In this document: positions 11,205-21,983 of the stretch, in pieces
Position numbering within the stretch: position 1 is the first letter of the stretch
How the letters are laid out: every line of letters starts with the position of its first letter
Assembly: GCF_000281045.1 (NCBI RefSeq)
Contig: NW_008246069.1
Coordinates: 444,766 to 500,812 of the forward strand
Source of the DNA: Saprolegnia diclina VS20
Taxonomy: Eukaryota > Oomycota > Saprolegniomycetes > Saprolegniales > Saprolegniaceae
Direction: 5' to 3'
DNA: 56,047 bases
Translations under genes and position numbers: made by a program
The notes under the pieces: generated by a model
Databases searched by the model: none
What the model was told of the DNA's origin: nothing
The model's input: only the letters and a program-made list of their open reading frames with translations

Positions 11205-12090
11205 GTGGTGGCCTGCACTCAGCTCAAACGTTCGTCCACAAACGCAAGCCCATAGCTACCTCCCCGACAAGTCGAGTGCTACGCACGCCGAATGGATTAC
11301 TCTTTAAAGATGTGACTGCCTGTGGACATACAGGGAGGGCGGCGGAAGACATTTCTAGGTATTACTGTATCACGGTCAGGCAGAGGCTCGACCCGCCATT
11401 CTTGCATCCAGTGAGGAGAAATGGAGGATCGAGTCGCGCGAGTTGACCGAGTACGTCACGGCGGGAACGCACTCAAGTACACAGCGTCACGTTGGTCTAA
11501 AAATTGGGTTTTTGCTCTGAAAATCGATGGTTCGCAGCTCGCATTAGTTAACAGGTATCGAGTGACGATGCCGCCTGTTGCGACCGTGGACGTCGGGCGC
11601 AATGGTACGTCATATTGACCACCTGCGATGCAGCTCGATGCCAGGCGTCTACGTCAAGAATTTATATATCTCAACGCGAACATAGTCCAGCGGTCCGCCC
11701 AGTCTACTGTGCATTTCCCCACGCCCGAGGTGCTGGACGTGGATTAAGGACAAGTACTTATTGGCTCACGGGCCAAATGGGCGGCAACACGGCGGCGCCT
11801 ATGCAGACGCGTGTGCCTGGACAAAGCGGCGCTTGCAGCTCGACAACTGACGCCAACCGCGCGGCCACATCGACGGTGATTGCTCTTGATCGTTCGCAGT
11901 CGTCGTACGGTGAGCTCGGCGACATGCGGCCGTGCCAGTCGGCCCGTCAAGACGGATGTACGATCGATGCTTCAAGACCGGTATTGCCTAGTGTTAGCAC
12001 ACTGGAGCTATAATGGTGCCAGACGTGCAATCACAGGGCGCGATAGGTGCGGCAGGGTCACGGACAAGACGCGTGATGTGATTTAGGTTA
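11205..12090. other. Intergenic region with no intact gene
   Basis: No open reading frame here looks coding. Apart from a possible GH72 relic around 11421-11600, I see nothing interpretable. TTTATATAT near 11659 is AT-rich but is not placed before a gene. Confidence 0.4.
11421..11600 (+). pseudogene. Possible relic of a third GH72 gene
   Basis: Around 11430-11495 the sequence can be read as ELTEYVTAG and, after a frame change, GGNALKYTAS. This mirrors EMTEYVSGGNAFEYSVE in both GH72 genes of the window. About 80 bases on, PPVATVDVG resembles the FPTVDLPP segment that follows it in the intact genes. The similarity is short, frameshifted and judged by eye, so this is tentative. Confidence 0.33.
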
Positions 12091-12393
12091 TTAGTTGCGG
12101 ACACCTTCCATGACGGACTTCTCACCAGGGTACAGCTTGCTGATGGCAACCTGTCGCCGGAGGATCGCGAGCTGGTCGTGGCCAAACGCCAAGGCGGCCT
12201 CGGCCTCGGCGCCGGCGGCGCTCTTCTTGGCGTGGAAGTCGGACTTGATGCGGCGCTGGGCGTACGAGCGGAACGTGTAGTTCTACAGAAGAGGCATGAG
12301 AGGACCGATTATGCTGGCAGATCGCACCTCGTACTGGGCGGCCTGGCGCAGCATCGTGCGGTACAAGCTCAGGACCTTCTGCTGTTGCGCCAT
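12091..12393 (-). CDS. ISD11: ISD11 / LYRM4, iron-sulfur cluster assembly factor
   Basis: A small two-exon gene; the intron is 12283-12327 (45 nt, GTGCGA...CTGTAG). The product is about 85 residues, the usual length for the family. It starts MAQQQKVLSLYRTMLRQA with the LYR motif at residues 10-12, continues YTFRSYAQRRIKSDF (the family's YNYRTYAVRRI region) and ends after ILRRQVAISKLYPGEK, matching the conserved RRQV and LY near the C terminus of LYRM4. ISD11 works in the mitochondrial matrix, stabilising the cysteine desulfurase NFS1 and binding acyl carrier protein. No separate presequence is visible, which is normal for LYR proteins. It is divergent from the large IQ/WW gene at 12700. Start and stop (TTA at 12091-12093 on the plus strand) are unambiguous. 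Confidence 0.87.
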
Positions 12394-12699
12394 CGTGCTC
12401 GAAATGAATTGAGAACACCAGTGAAGATGGGGTCAGAAATACATCGATGCCATTGGCCAAAAGCACACCGATTCGGCCAATCCAATTCTCGATCCTAAAT
12501 TATTTCCCGCTTATCGACCAATCCAACGCGTGAACCATACCAACGCAGTATAAAACCGTGCCACACACGCTAGCGCCATTGCATTCGCTAAAAAGATTGC
12601 ATTTGCAACGTTTCAGCCAATGAATATGCGATATATCGCCACATTTCAACGAATCAGAAGCACGCGTCGTCAAACCTCGTATCTTTTGCGGTCGCCACG
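12394..12699. promoter_or_regulatory. Divergent promoter between ISD11 and the IQ/WW gene
   Basis: 306 bases. Contains several CCAAT-type boxes on both strands (for example CGGCCAATCCAATTC near 12474 and GACCAATCCAACGCG near 12516) and a TATAAAA at 12549-12555, about 145 bases before the ATG at 12700. No gene seen. Confidence 0.45.
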
Positions 12700-15600
12700 A
12701 TGGAGATGCAGAAGCTCCTGGCGCATCTGCGCAGCATCGAGGCCGGCCACGACACGAACGAGCGCTTCCTCGAGCGCTTGGCGCCGTCGTCGAGTGGCGT
12801 ACCTACCAAGGCGGATGATATTTACACGCTTCTGCGCAAATCCAGGACCAAGAAACTACCGGCCAAGAAGCCACCGCGGCAACAACGGCCAGCACAACCG
12901 CAGCCCCGGCCCGAGTCGCTCCACGACCGGCGCGAGCGATTGCACACTGTCATGTCGTACGAGCTCAACCGAAAAGCCAATTTATCAGTACTCCCGCTGC
13001 CAGCGCCGGTGGCATCGCCGCCCAAAGCGCGTCTTCTCGACCAAAAGCTGCAAAAAGCGCTGACCTCGGCGCGCCATCACCAGGCCGACGAGGTTCGCGC
13101 GGCTGAGATCGACGTCGACACGGCGCTTCACGACGCCGAGACGCTCCTTCCGCTGTCGTTCCTCATGGAGCGCAACCTCGCCGCGCTCTGCCAGTCGAAA
13201 GCTGGCGCCATCATCAAGCGAGCGTTCGAGACCTTCTTGTTGCACTTTTACGACGACGCATGGCACCACTGGATGACCTTTGTAGCATTATCTCGGGAAC
13301 AGGAACGAGATGCGGCCGTGCGGGTCCTTAGCCGCGTCTACCGCGGGCACCGCGCCCGGCGGGCCTGTGTCCAGCTGCGCGCAACGTATGCCGCGCTCCA
13401 CGCCGCGACGGCGGCAGTGCTCGACCAACGCATCGCGCACCGCCGCGTGTCGGCGCTTACGATACAAATGACATTTCGACACAACGGCTTACGCCGGCGG
13501 CACGCCGAGGCGGCCGCCAAGCATGCCGCTGCCCGCGTCATCCAGCACCTCGTGCTCTATCAGAAAGCCCGCGCACTTCGCTTCGCCGCCATGCTCGCCG
13601 ACGTCCGGCGCCACGCGGCCGCTACCACCATCCAGCGCGTCTTCCGCGGCCGCCGCGGTCGGTGCGACGCCGCCCGCGCAGCGCTACACAAGAAGCGCGC
13701 CGCGATCGTGGCCAAGCTCTGCGACCCGACACTCGCGATCGCCAACCGGTTCGAGTCCCACGGCGCGGCGTTCCGGATTCAAACCTGTGCACGGGCTTGG
13801 CTTTGTCGGCGCGCGGGTCGTCGGTACCGCGCGACCGTACGCCAAGAGGCGGCCATGATGTTTCTCACGCAAGCGCTCGCCTCATACGTGGTGTACCGCA
13901 ACTACAAGAGGCGCAAGTTAGGCCTGCTGGCTTCCCTTCCGGCGCGCATGGCCGCTGCACGACTGCTCCAGCGTGTGATCAGTACGTGGATTCTACGGCG
14001 CAAGTGGCAATTGAATCGCCTCGTCCGGCGGAAGCAAGCACGCTTGATGCGGGTCGAGGCCTATGCCAAGCGCCGGGCCCAGCCGCTCGCGCTCGTGTCG
14101 CGCGGGCTCCAAAAGGCGCAAAACCGCGCACGCGGCGCGCTCACGTCATTTTTGTCAGCGTCGAGCGCGGCGGCGAGAGCCTCGGATCGGCGTCGACACG
14201 CCGCCGTCATCATCCAGCGCGCCTGGCGCTGTGCGCGACTTCGCTACAAGAAATACTTGAAGACACTGTACGCGCAAATCGAATTCTTGCAGCTGCGCAA
14301 GACGGCGCTCTTTGCCCATGCGACGCGCATCCAGAAGCTGTGGCGCGGCCGCCGAGCGCGCAAGCAAGTGAAATACCTCTGGCTCGACAAGGTCACGCGC
14401 AACGCCGTGGCCAAGTGGCGTGCGCGCCGGCACCGGCGACGCACGCTGGCAGCCCGACGTATCCAGCGCAAGGTCCATTTTTCAATGAATTGCGTGTTTG
14501 AAGCGAACGACGCTGTCTAGTTTCGAGGTATCCGCGGCCGGCGACTGGCAAAACTCGCACTGGCCGAGATGGCTTGTGCTCGGCGCTGTGCCACAACGCT
14601 CCAGCGTCTCGTGCGACCCTGGCTCGCCATGCGCTATGTATACATTGACACTATGGGACGTGACAACCATAGTGGTGTCTAGATGCACCGGCTTCGTGAC
14701 ACGGTGCGCCGTCGCCACGAGACGCACCTCGTATGTGCTGCCTCGCTTCAGTGCTGTCGCCAAGCCGCCGTCGAGTATTTGATCTTCAAGTCGCTTGAAG
14801 GCGCCATCGGTGACGTTCTCGTACGTGTTTTTGAGATGACGTTGTGCCAAAATGCAATCTCAAACTCAAAAATTGGGTGTAGATATACCCGGCGTGGCTG
14901 AGCAGCGGGAGCGGCTTTACGCCGCAACAGGTTTCGTTTCCACTACTTCAGCTGCTCTTCCTCGACTACAACGGCCTCAAGCGCGAACACTTGAGCTCGA
15001 TGCCGTTGAAAGAGCTCCAGCAGCTGCGACTGGACCGGTCGAAGTTTCTCAAAGTGTTTCGAGACGCGTTCCCCAATACGTCACGGCACATGGACATGTC
15101 GTCGGACGCTGATAAGGTCCTCGGTCGCCTCAAGGAGCACCCGAGTCAGTCGCGCATCTCACTCTCGTACGCGATGTTTACGGCGGCGCTCAAGGACATG
15201 GCAATACTCGAAATCAAGTCGAAAAAAGAAGATCTCTCGCCCGACGCACGCTTGCTCACACTCGTGACCAAGCACATCAACAGCGGCAAATGGGCAACCA
15301 AGTACAAAGGTACGTCATCGAAGGACATCATGTGTCGCTGTATGATGTGCTGACTAGCTGCGGACCAGCTCGTTCTATACGTCAACCAGTGGCTCGAACA
15401 TGCTGCGCGGCGGATCCAGCGCCTCGCCCGACGAGCGCGAGACCGAGATCGTGGCAACGCTCTCTTGCACATCAAGCGCGTCGAGTGGCAGGTACAACCG
15501 ACGCCGTATATCGCGTCACGGAATCGCGGCGGTAGCAACGACTGGTGTCGGAGGCGGCGGTGACCATTCAACGGGCGTGGCGACGGCGGGCGTCACAGAG

Positions 15601-18600
15601 CTATCTGCGGTCTCTTGTGCGCGCGGTACACTCTTCTATTCACAAAGTTTGCAGTGGGCGAACGAAATTAGGTGTTTCGCAAGTACATTGACGCCGCGAC
15701 GGGGCTTCCGTACTGGACCAACCCACGCACGGGCTACTCGACGTGGACCAAGCCGCGCTTGCTCGGCAAAGGCGACGTCGACACGGACGTGATTCCAATG
15801 GCCGATGCAGATACCGAGTATTCGATCCGCTGCACCAACTGCAACGTTTGTGGTCGGAATATTGTCTATGCGTGTTCAATAATATTGTTAGATCAACCCG
15901 ATCGCCGAGTCGTGCTTTCACTGCGAAGACATGTACTGCGCATCGTGCTACGCGCAGCTGCATGCCAAAGGCAAGATGGCGTCCCACATTCACTTTCCTG
16001 TCCAAGGCTGCAGTCTCTGCAAGTTCCAGGTACTTGGTGCCCACTTGATGATTGCTGAGCACAACAGGTCGGAACGCGCCACTGCCACCAATGCAACGCC
16101 GACTATTGCGACAACTGCATGCATTATGTCCATCAAAAGGGCAATCTCGCATTTCACACGTAGACCGAAAGATTTTCGGTCTACGTGATATGATATATCG
16201 ACTAGGGCCGACCCGCTTGTCCCGCTTTGTCCCGACTGCAAGCAAGTGCGTGCGGTGCGCGTGCAGTGCCTCACACACGACGTCAAGCTGTGCCTGTCGT
16301 GCGCCCACGCCCACCCGCCCGAGCTCTGTCGACTCGAGGTATGTCCTTTTGCTTTATTTCAACCTAGGAAATGGAAATGAGAATGGATAACTTGTCTAGA
16401 CGATCCCGTTCATGCCGTTCTCGCTCGACGACGCAATGAACCGCGTGCATATCGACCGACGCGAAAAGCTCGAAGCCGAGCAAAAGCGCATGCACGACCA
16501 GCGCGACCTGGAAGCACGGCGTCTTCAGGGCGCACTGCGCATCCAGCGCAACTGGCGGCGCAAGGTATACGATTCTCCTTGGATTGATGATGGAATGTAT
16601 ACACCACTGTCTTGTAGCTGGCGCACCAAAAAGGGTTCGAAAAACTTCTTTCGTTGGCCACGGCCAAGCAAGCTGAGTGGGCCAAACGCCAGCGCGACCG
16701 CAAGGTGAGGGACGACACCCACGGTCGAGCGATGAACAATATTGTCTTAGAAACAACGGACACTCGGGTTTGCGGTCAAGGACATCTTTGGAAAGGCCGG
16801 GTTCCTCGAGACCGACACGCCGGCCCACCAAGTGCTGCGCCGTCTCAACGTCTACACGCGCCACAAGGTTTGTGGAGGCTTTTTCGACAGAGTGTCCACG
16901 CTGGTGTCGACAGATTCTTGCGCGGATTCGAAAACTCCAAGTGCCGCTCGACGAATACCTCTTCCTCGGCGTCCTACTACCCGGGCATGCGTCGGTTGCC
17001 ACTGTACGGATCTTGAGCCAGATGCTTGGACGAGAAGCGAGATGCCTTGTTTAGGGCAGCACGCTCCTTGAGACGAGCGAGGACGTACGTGGCTGGGTCG
17101 TGAATGGCCAAGCGTTGCGGTGCGTCGCACTGTGATCTCGCTGCGTTTAGCATTTCGGGCTAGAATCCAAGACCACGTGTGCTACATCCACGCTTCCGAA
17201 GCCATGCTCGAAGCTAGTATTGCGCTTCACACGCCATTTCGCCCTGAGAGCGCGGTGCGGTCCCCGTATTACGCAATCGAGTTCTCGACGCAATTTCCCA
17301 CCAATCTCAAAGACATGTTTGCATGGAATCATCAAAACAGCTCACCAGACACACTCCGATCTAGGCAAAAGAAAACCGGTTTGGCCAAACTGCACAAGGC
17401 CGTCCCAGACGTTCACGTCGCGAATGCACGTACGTCTGGTACTCCGCTTTCTTGGCTGCTAGAAGCTGGTGTGGTAGTGGCGAGCCTCGGTACCAAAGTG
17501 CAGTCCCTCGCCCACCGCGTCGACGAAGACTCGTTCTTGGGCAAGTCCCTTAACAAAATGGCCAAGTCGGTACAAGGCGCCGCGCTGCGCAAAAAAGTCG
17601 CACTAGAAATTCGCAACGAAGAGCAAGCCGAGCAGCTTGACCTCGACAAGAGGAGCGAGCGCCGGCGGTCGGTGATTAGCGCCGGTCGACGGCGATCAAG
17701 CATCTCGATGACGGCCGTGGCGGCGGCAGTGCGCTTGGCGTCCTTTGCCGAGCTGGAAGGGCTCGCGCCACTGGAGAGTAAGGACGACGACGAAGACGAC
17801 CCGCCGCCGGAGGCTGCTACTGCTGAAGGCCACACCAGCTACGACCCGTCGCACGACGCATCAAGTGGTTTTGCTGGCACATATGCTGACGGCACGTCAA
17901 GCTACCCAGCCGATGTCCACGCAGATAGTCATGTGGATGCATATGAGGGTGCCACTCAAGGGATTTACGATGCCAGTACCGCCTACACCGAGGCAGCGTA
18001 CTATCAGCAGACGACCGACAACTACGGCGCGTACAGCTCGGACACGGACCCCGCATATTATGACTTTACACAGCCCACGTACGACGCGGCTGCAACGAGC
18101 AATGGCGGTGGCTACTACGCAGCAGCGTCCGAGGTGTACGGCCAAGAGGTGACTGCTGCGTACGATGCGTCGAATAGTGGCTACGGCGCCACTGCAAGTT
18201 ACCCCAGCGGCGAGTACTCGGTGAGCGGTGCTACGACAGTTGACGGCTACGAACCAAGCTACGCTGATCTCTACGCGGCTGCCCCATTGATGGACGGATC
18301 CGTCTTGTACGACAGCCATGCTGCGTACGAACCAACATCGTTCGGTGATTCGTCCTATGGTGGGGCACACTATGAAGCGCAACCAGCGACGCAAGCGACT
18401 GCGCTGGAGACACCCTTGGCGTACGCTGCAACATCGTACGACGACTACGCTGCCGCCAGCTACGACTTGACTCAGAGCTATGCCCAGCAAGCCGGCTACG
18501 ACCAGCAAGGTGGCTACGGTGCCGCTTACGATCAACCAGCCGCGTACGGTCACCAAGCTGGCTACGATCAGCAAGCCGGCTACGATCAGCAAGCCGGCTA

Positions 18601-18865
18601 CGATCAGCAAGCCGACTACGATCAGCAAGCCGGCTACGATCACCAAGCTGGCTACGATCACCAAGCTGGCTACGATCACCAAGCTGGCTACGATTACCAA
18701 GCCGACTACGATCTGCAAGCCGGCTATGATACTACGAACGGCGGCGCGTACGACACGTCAGCGCCTAGTGACGCCACCGACCCGTGGCAAGAGATTTACG
18801 ACCCGCAGAGTGGTCAATTGTACTATTACAACACGATAACGGGCGAATCCGTCTGGAAAACATAA
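12700..18865 (+). CDS. Giant IQ-motif / WW / B-box-like protein with Tyr-rich repeat tail
   Basis: One multi-exon gene. The first exon runs 12700 to about 14471 and later exons join across short introns, including those ending TCTAG near 14520, 14682, 15357 and 16400. The N-terminal half holds at least twelve IQ motifs (for example ATTIQRVFRGRRGR, ATRIQKLWRGRRAR, LRIQRNWRRK), which bind calmodulin or myosin-type light chains. Near 15680-15760 is a WW domain (GLPYWTNPRTGYSTWTKP). From about 15820 to 16340 are paired Cys/His clusters like B-boxes (CFHCEDMYCASCYAQLH, CHQCNADYCDNCMHYVHQ). The last exons carry an acidic Tyr/Ala/Ser-rich region, about a dozen YDQQAG-type repeats and a final WW domain (LYYYNTITGESVWKT) before TAA at 18863-18865. 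A cytoskeletal or flagellar scaffold is inferred. Splitting into two genes near 14520 is possible but less likely, because IQ motifs continue in frame after that intron. Confidence 0.65.
16157..16187 (+). repeat. Perfect 14-bp hairpin over a 5' splice site
   Basis: CACGTAGACCGAAA (16157-16170), loop GAT, then its exact reverse complement (16174-16187). The GT donor of the 46-nt intron 16160-16205 lies inside the first arm, and splicing there keeps the reading frame (AFHT joined to ADPLVPLCPDC). In unspliced RNA the next codon is TAG. Confidence 0.75.
18479..18732 (+). repeat. 18-nt tandem repeat coding YDQQAG-type hexapeptides
   Basis: About a dozen units of GGCTACGATCAGCAAGCC and variants (CACCAAGCT) code for a Tyr/Gln/Gly/Asp low-complexity segment. 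It lies between the acidic region and the last WW domain of the IQ/WW protein. Neighbouring units are nearly identical, suggesting recent slippage or unequal exchange. Confidence 0.9.
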
Positions 18866-18900
18866 GACAACTTGTCCATCCGCGTGATACACTGGAATTT

Positions 18901-20739
18901 CTACGCTACGATCGCGAAAAAGGTGGCAATGGCGACCGAGAGCAGCGCAACAGACGTCGTCGCCGCCGCGTTTTCGCCCGTCGTCGTCGAGTTGCCGTCC
19001 TTCCCGTTGGAGCTGCCGCCGGACGCGCCGCTCACAAGCTTCTTCTTGGGGGCGGCCGTCGCCACTTCGAGGGTCAACTTTTTCTTGTTGGAGGCGCCGC
19101 CGTTGCACACAGGTTGTGCGTTTGAGCAGCCGAGGATCGGAACTAGCATCGCGTGAGAGATGTATCTACCAAGGAAGGAGTACCCTTGGGCGTCGGCGGC
19201 AAGTCGACGGTCGGAAAGTCGGCCGGGCACGTCATCACCGTCGACCGCGCCGGCGTGAACGCGTCCTTCTTGATAGTCGACGGCTTGGTTCCAGCGTACG
19301 CTTTCGCAAGGTTGTCGAACTCGGGGTACTTCTTGTAGACGCACGGGATTGTCTCGTGGTCGCAGTTGTCGGGCGTAAAGTACCCGATACCATACCGACC
19401 GGCGTCCTTCTTGGCATACGGCGGTGTCGCTATTGACAGCGATGAGACATGTGTAGAAAAGACTAGGGAGAACACACCCGTCTTGTCGATGAGGTTGGCC
19501 TTCTCGACGCTGTACTCGAACGCGTTGCCGCCCGAGACGTACTCGGTCATCTCAGCTTCTTCGTTCATCCATTTTGCCTATCGGGTCCATTGAGCGTCAC
19601 GTCGAACGTCGTAGACATGCTTACGTCCAAAAAGGTGCGCTGCTGCTCAATGTTGTCGATCGTGTTGGTGATATCGATGCAACCAAACTCGCCAAAGACG
19701 ATCGGACGCGAGTAGCCCGCCTTCTTGTAGTCCCCCACAAGCTTTTGCAGACCCTTGGAGTCGGCGTACGACATGTGCGTAGTCGGGTCGCACTCGACGT
19801 ACGGGTTGAAGCCGATCCTATCGACAATATTGCGTCAGCGTCTAGTCTAGAGCTATAGAGCCGATCGAACTATACCATTCGGCACGGGTGTTTTCGTCGT
19901 TGTTCTTGAGACAGTCGTAGTAGCCGAGCCAGGACGCACGCGGGTGCGACGGCGTGTCAATGTCGGCGTTGTCGAGACCGATCGGCACCTGACGCACCGA
20001 GCCCGCGCACGTGTCGCCGTACGCACGAACGTCGCGAATGAGGGCCTTGACGCACGGCGCCGATTTTTCAATCTTCTTGCCCAAGTTGTTTTCATTGCCG
20101 ACACTGAAACCCTAACCACAAACATGGCGTTTATACCCGACACGATAACACAAGTAACAACGTACGAGCACGTTGTCGTAGACTGCAAACGCGTTGTAGA
20201 TCATTTGGGCGCGCGTAAAAATTTCCGGCGAGTAGCACGTCGGCGCGGGCTCATCGAGAATGTAGCAGCCAGGGCAACTACAAATATGAGATTTTAGTTC
20301 AACAGACTAGGAAATAGGGGAGGACGTACACAGCCGACATGCCCACAAACACGTAGATGCCCATTTTGCTGAGCTCGCACATAAACTTGTCGTGGGATTT
20401 GGTCGGGTCCACCGCGTACATGCGCAAGGTGTTGACGCCGAGCGCCTTGAGTTGCGCGAGCTGCGGCCGCCAAATCGACTCCATCTCGTCCGTGAACCAG
20501 TCGACCGAGTTGGCGTCAAAGTTCTTGCCCGTGTTGGCGCGCGGGTAGAAGCTAATGCCCTTAATGCGGAACTCGGCGCCCGTGACGCCGTCAAAGAACT
20601 TGTAGCCCTTGATGACGAGCGGGTTGAGCCACCCGGCGCCCGTCGACGCCGTGCTGTTGGCCGTCGCGGGGGTGCCGAGGGCCGACTGCGCGGCTACGGA
20701 CGTAGCCGCTGCAAAAGCAAGCACGCTGGAGAGAAGCAT
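18901..20739 (-). CDS. GH72 beta-1,3-glucanosyltransferase, second copy
   Basis: Paralogue of the gene at 6164-7944, with introns at matching positions (after GMSAVY, DNVL, TRAEW, RTFLD and so on). It starts MLLSSVLAFAAATSVAAQ, a signal peptide, followed by a Thr/Ser/Ala-rich spacer missing from the first copy. The catalytic glutamates are in FSVGNEN and VFGEFGC. The tail differs from copy one: a Lys-rich stretch (NKKKLTLEVATAAPKKK), a Gly/Ser/Thr linker and the hydrophobic end VALLSVAIATFFAIVA, again GPI-type. Some exons are almost identical between the copies (around EMTEYVSGGNAFEYS) while both ends have diverged. It ends only 35 bases from the convergent IQ/WW gene, so their 3' untranslated regions must overlap. 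Confidence 0.9.
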
Positions 20740-21983
20740 CAGACAAATGCAAATGAGAAATGAGCCACCCTGGGCAAGACGATCACGCCGGCGTTACGGA
20801 CCGCCGTCGCACGCGCGCAATGATTGGTGTAACTGTAGAAGCCAGTTTACGCGTGCTGCCCCTATGCCAGCCCGTGTTGCAGTCGATACATTCTCTATAT
20901 GTATTCGGTACCCTGCTGCGCCTGTCGAACGACGCAAGAGACGGACGTGGTTCTGCTGCTGCCCAGTATGCTACCATACAGTCGATGAATCGAATGGTTT
21001 TGGGGACTCGAATGACAGTGTTTTCAATATGGAATGCATGTCCGAGAAATGCGAGCGAGGTCCATGACCAAGGTACGAGTAGGCTGCGACGATAGTTTGT
21101 CCTTGGACACATTGCTCTTCTCCAACAAATATGGACTCGCACGTTGATTCCAAAGCGGTGACTTGCAGGACATGCGTAGTAGAAGAGCGATTCGACCAGC
21201 GCGATGTGGGTACGCCGACTGGCTTTCCGCGGCTTTCATAACATCCATCTGTAATGACCGCCGTCCACACCACATTTTGCAAGTTTCCTTCTCGGGAAGA
21301 AGAGGTGTGAGCCGTGTCTCGGCGCATTCATGTACTACTAGTATTTTTGGGTCTAGTGTGGAGGAGATGACAAATGTGCCACGTGGACCACAACAGCTGT
21401 TTCTATCGTGCGGTGCTGCGCCGCCGAAAAGGCAATCTTGGGGACATTTCGGGAGCGCCTTTGCATCAAATACGCTTTCACTGCAGGCCCAAGCCGCCAC
21501 GAGGCCTTTGCGTCTCGTATTCGGTACTAGAGAGGATATCAACGAGATACGTTGGCCGCCAGGTGAGGCCTTGAGGAGATGGCTTGCAATGTTGCGATTC
21601 CAATATCAACCTTGATTACGGTCCTCCCGGGCTACAGCGTCTAGTCAGCGACCACTGTGGCGACAGCTCTCCATTTGCGAGCAAGTCTCCCGTGGACTTA
21701 TACGCCTAGAACACAAGATCCGCGACCGTACCTGGAGGCTTCTGCATCTCGTCCGTTGCGGCAGTGGCACCGTCCTTCTACCTCGACACCAAGCGAGCAC
21801 TTGCGTGGCAGAGTTTTAGCGCTATATTTCCTAGATTACCAGAGCTCAATGCTGCAGTCCAATGTAGTCCTTTGACTTATTTCCCTGTTGCACGAAGCTG
21901 GTCGTCCATCCTCGAGCTACTTGTGGAATAGAGGATATATTTAAAGTTATATGCAGCCACGCGCCGATGTGTGAATCGGAGCT
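20740..21983. other. Intergenic region, no gene recognised
   Basis: 1.24 kb. The longest frame (172 codons, minus, 21024-21542) shows no domain, no repeats and no clean start context, and I do not accept it. Nothing else is interpretable. Confidence 0.4.

Noticed and set aside
17897-18718. Repetitive minus-strand frame (VIVASL repeats)
   Set aside because: Antisense reading of the YDQQAG-coding tandem repeat.
18541-18720. CRISPR-like regular repeats
   Set aside because: In-frame 18-nt coding repeats without unique spacers, in a eukaryotic gene.
21024-21542. 172-codon minus-strand frame in the 20740-21983 spacer
   Set aside because: No domain, repeats or compositional signature of coding DNA; probably a chance frame.
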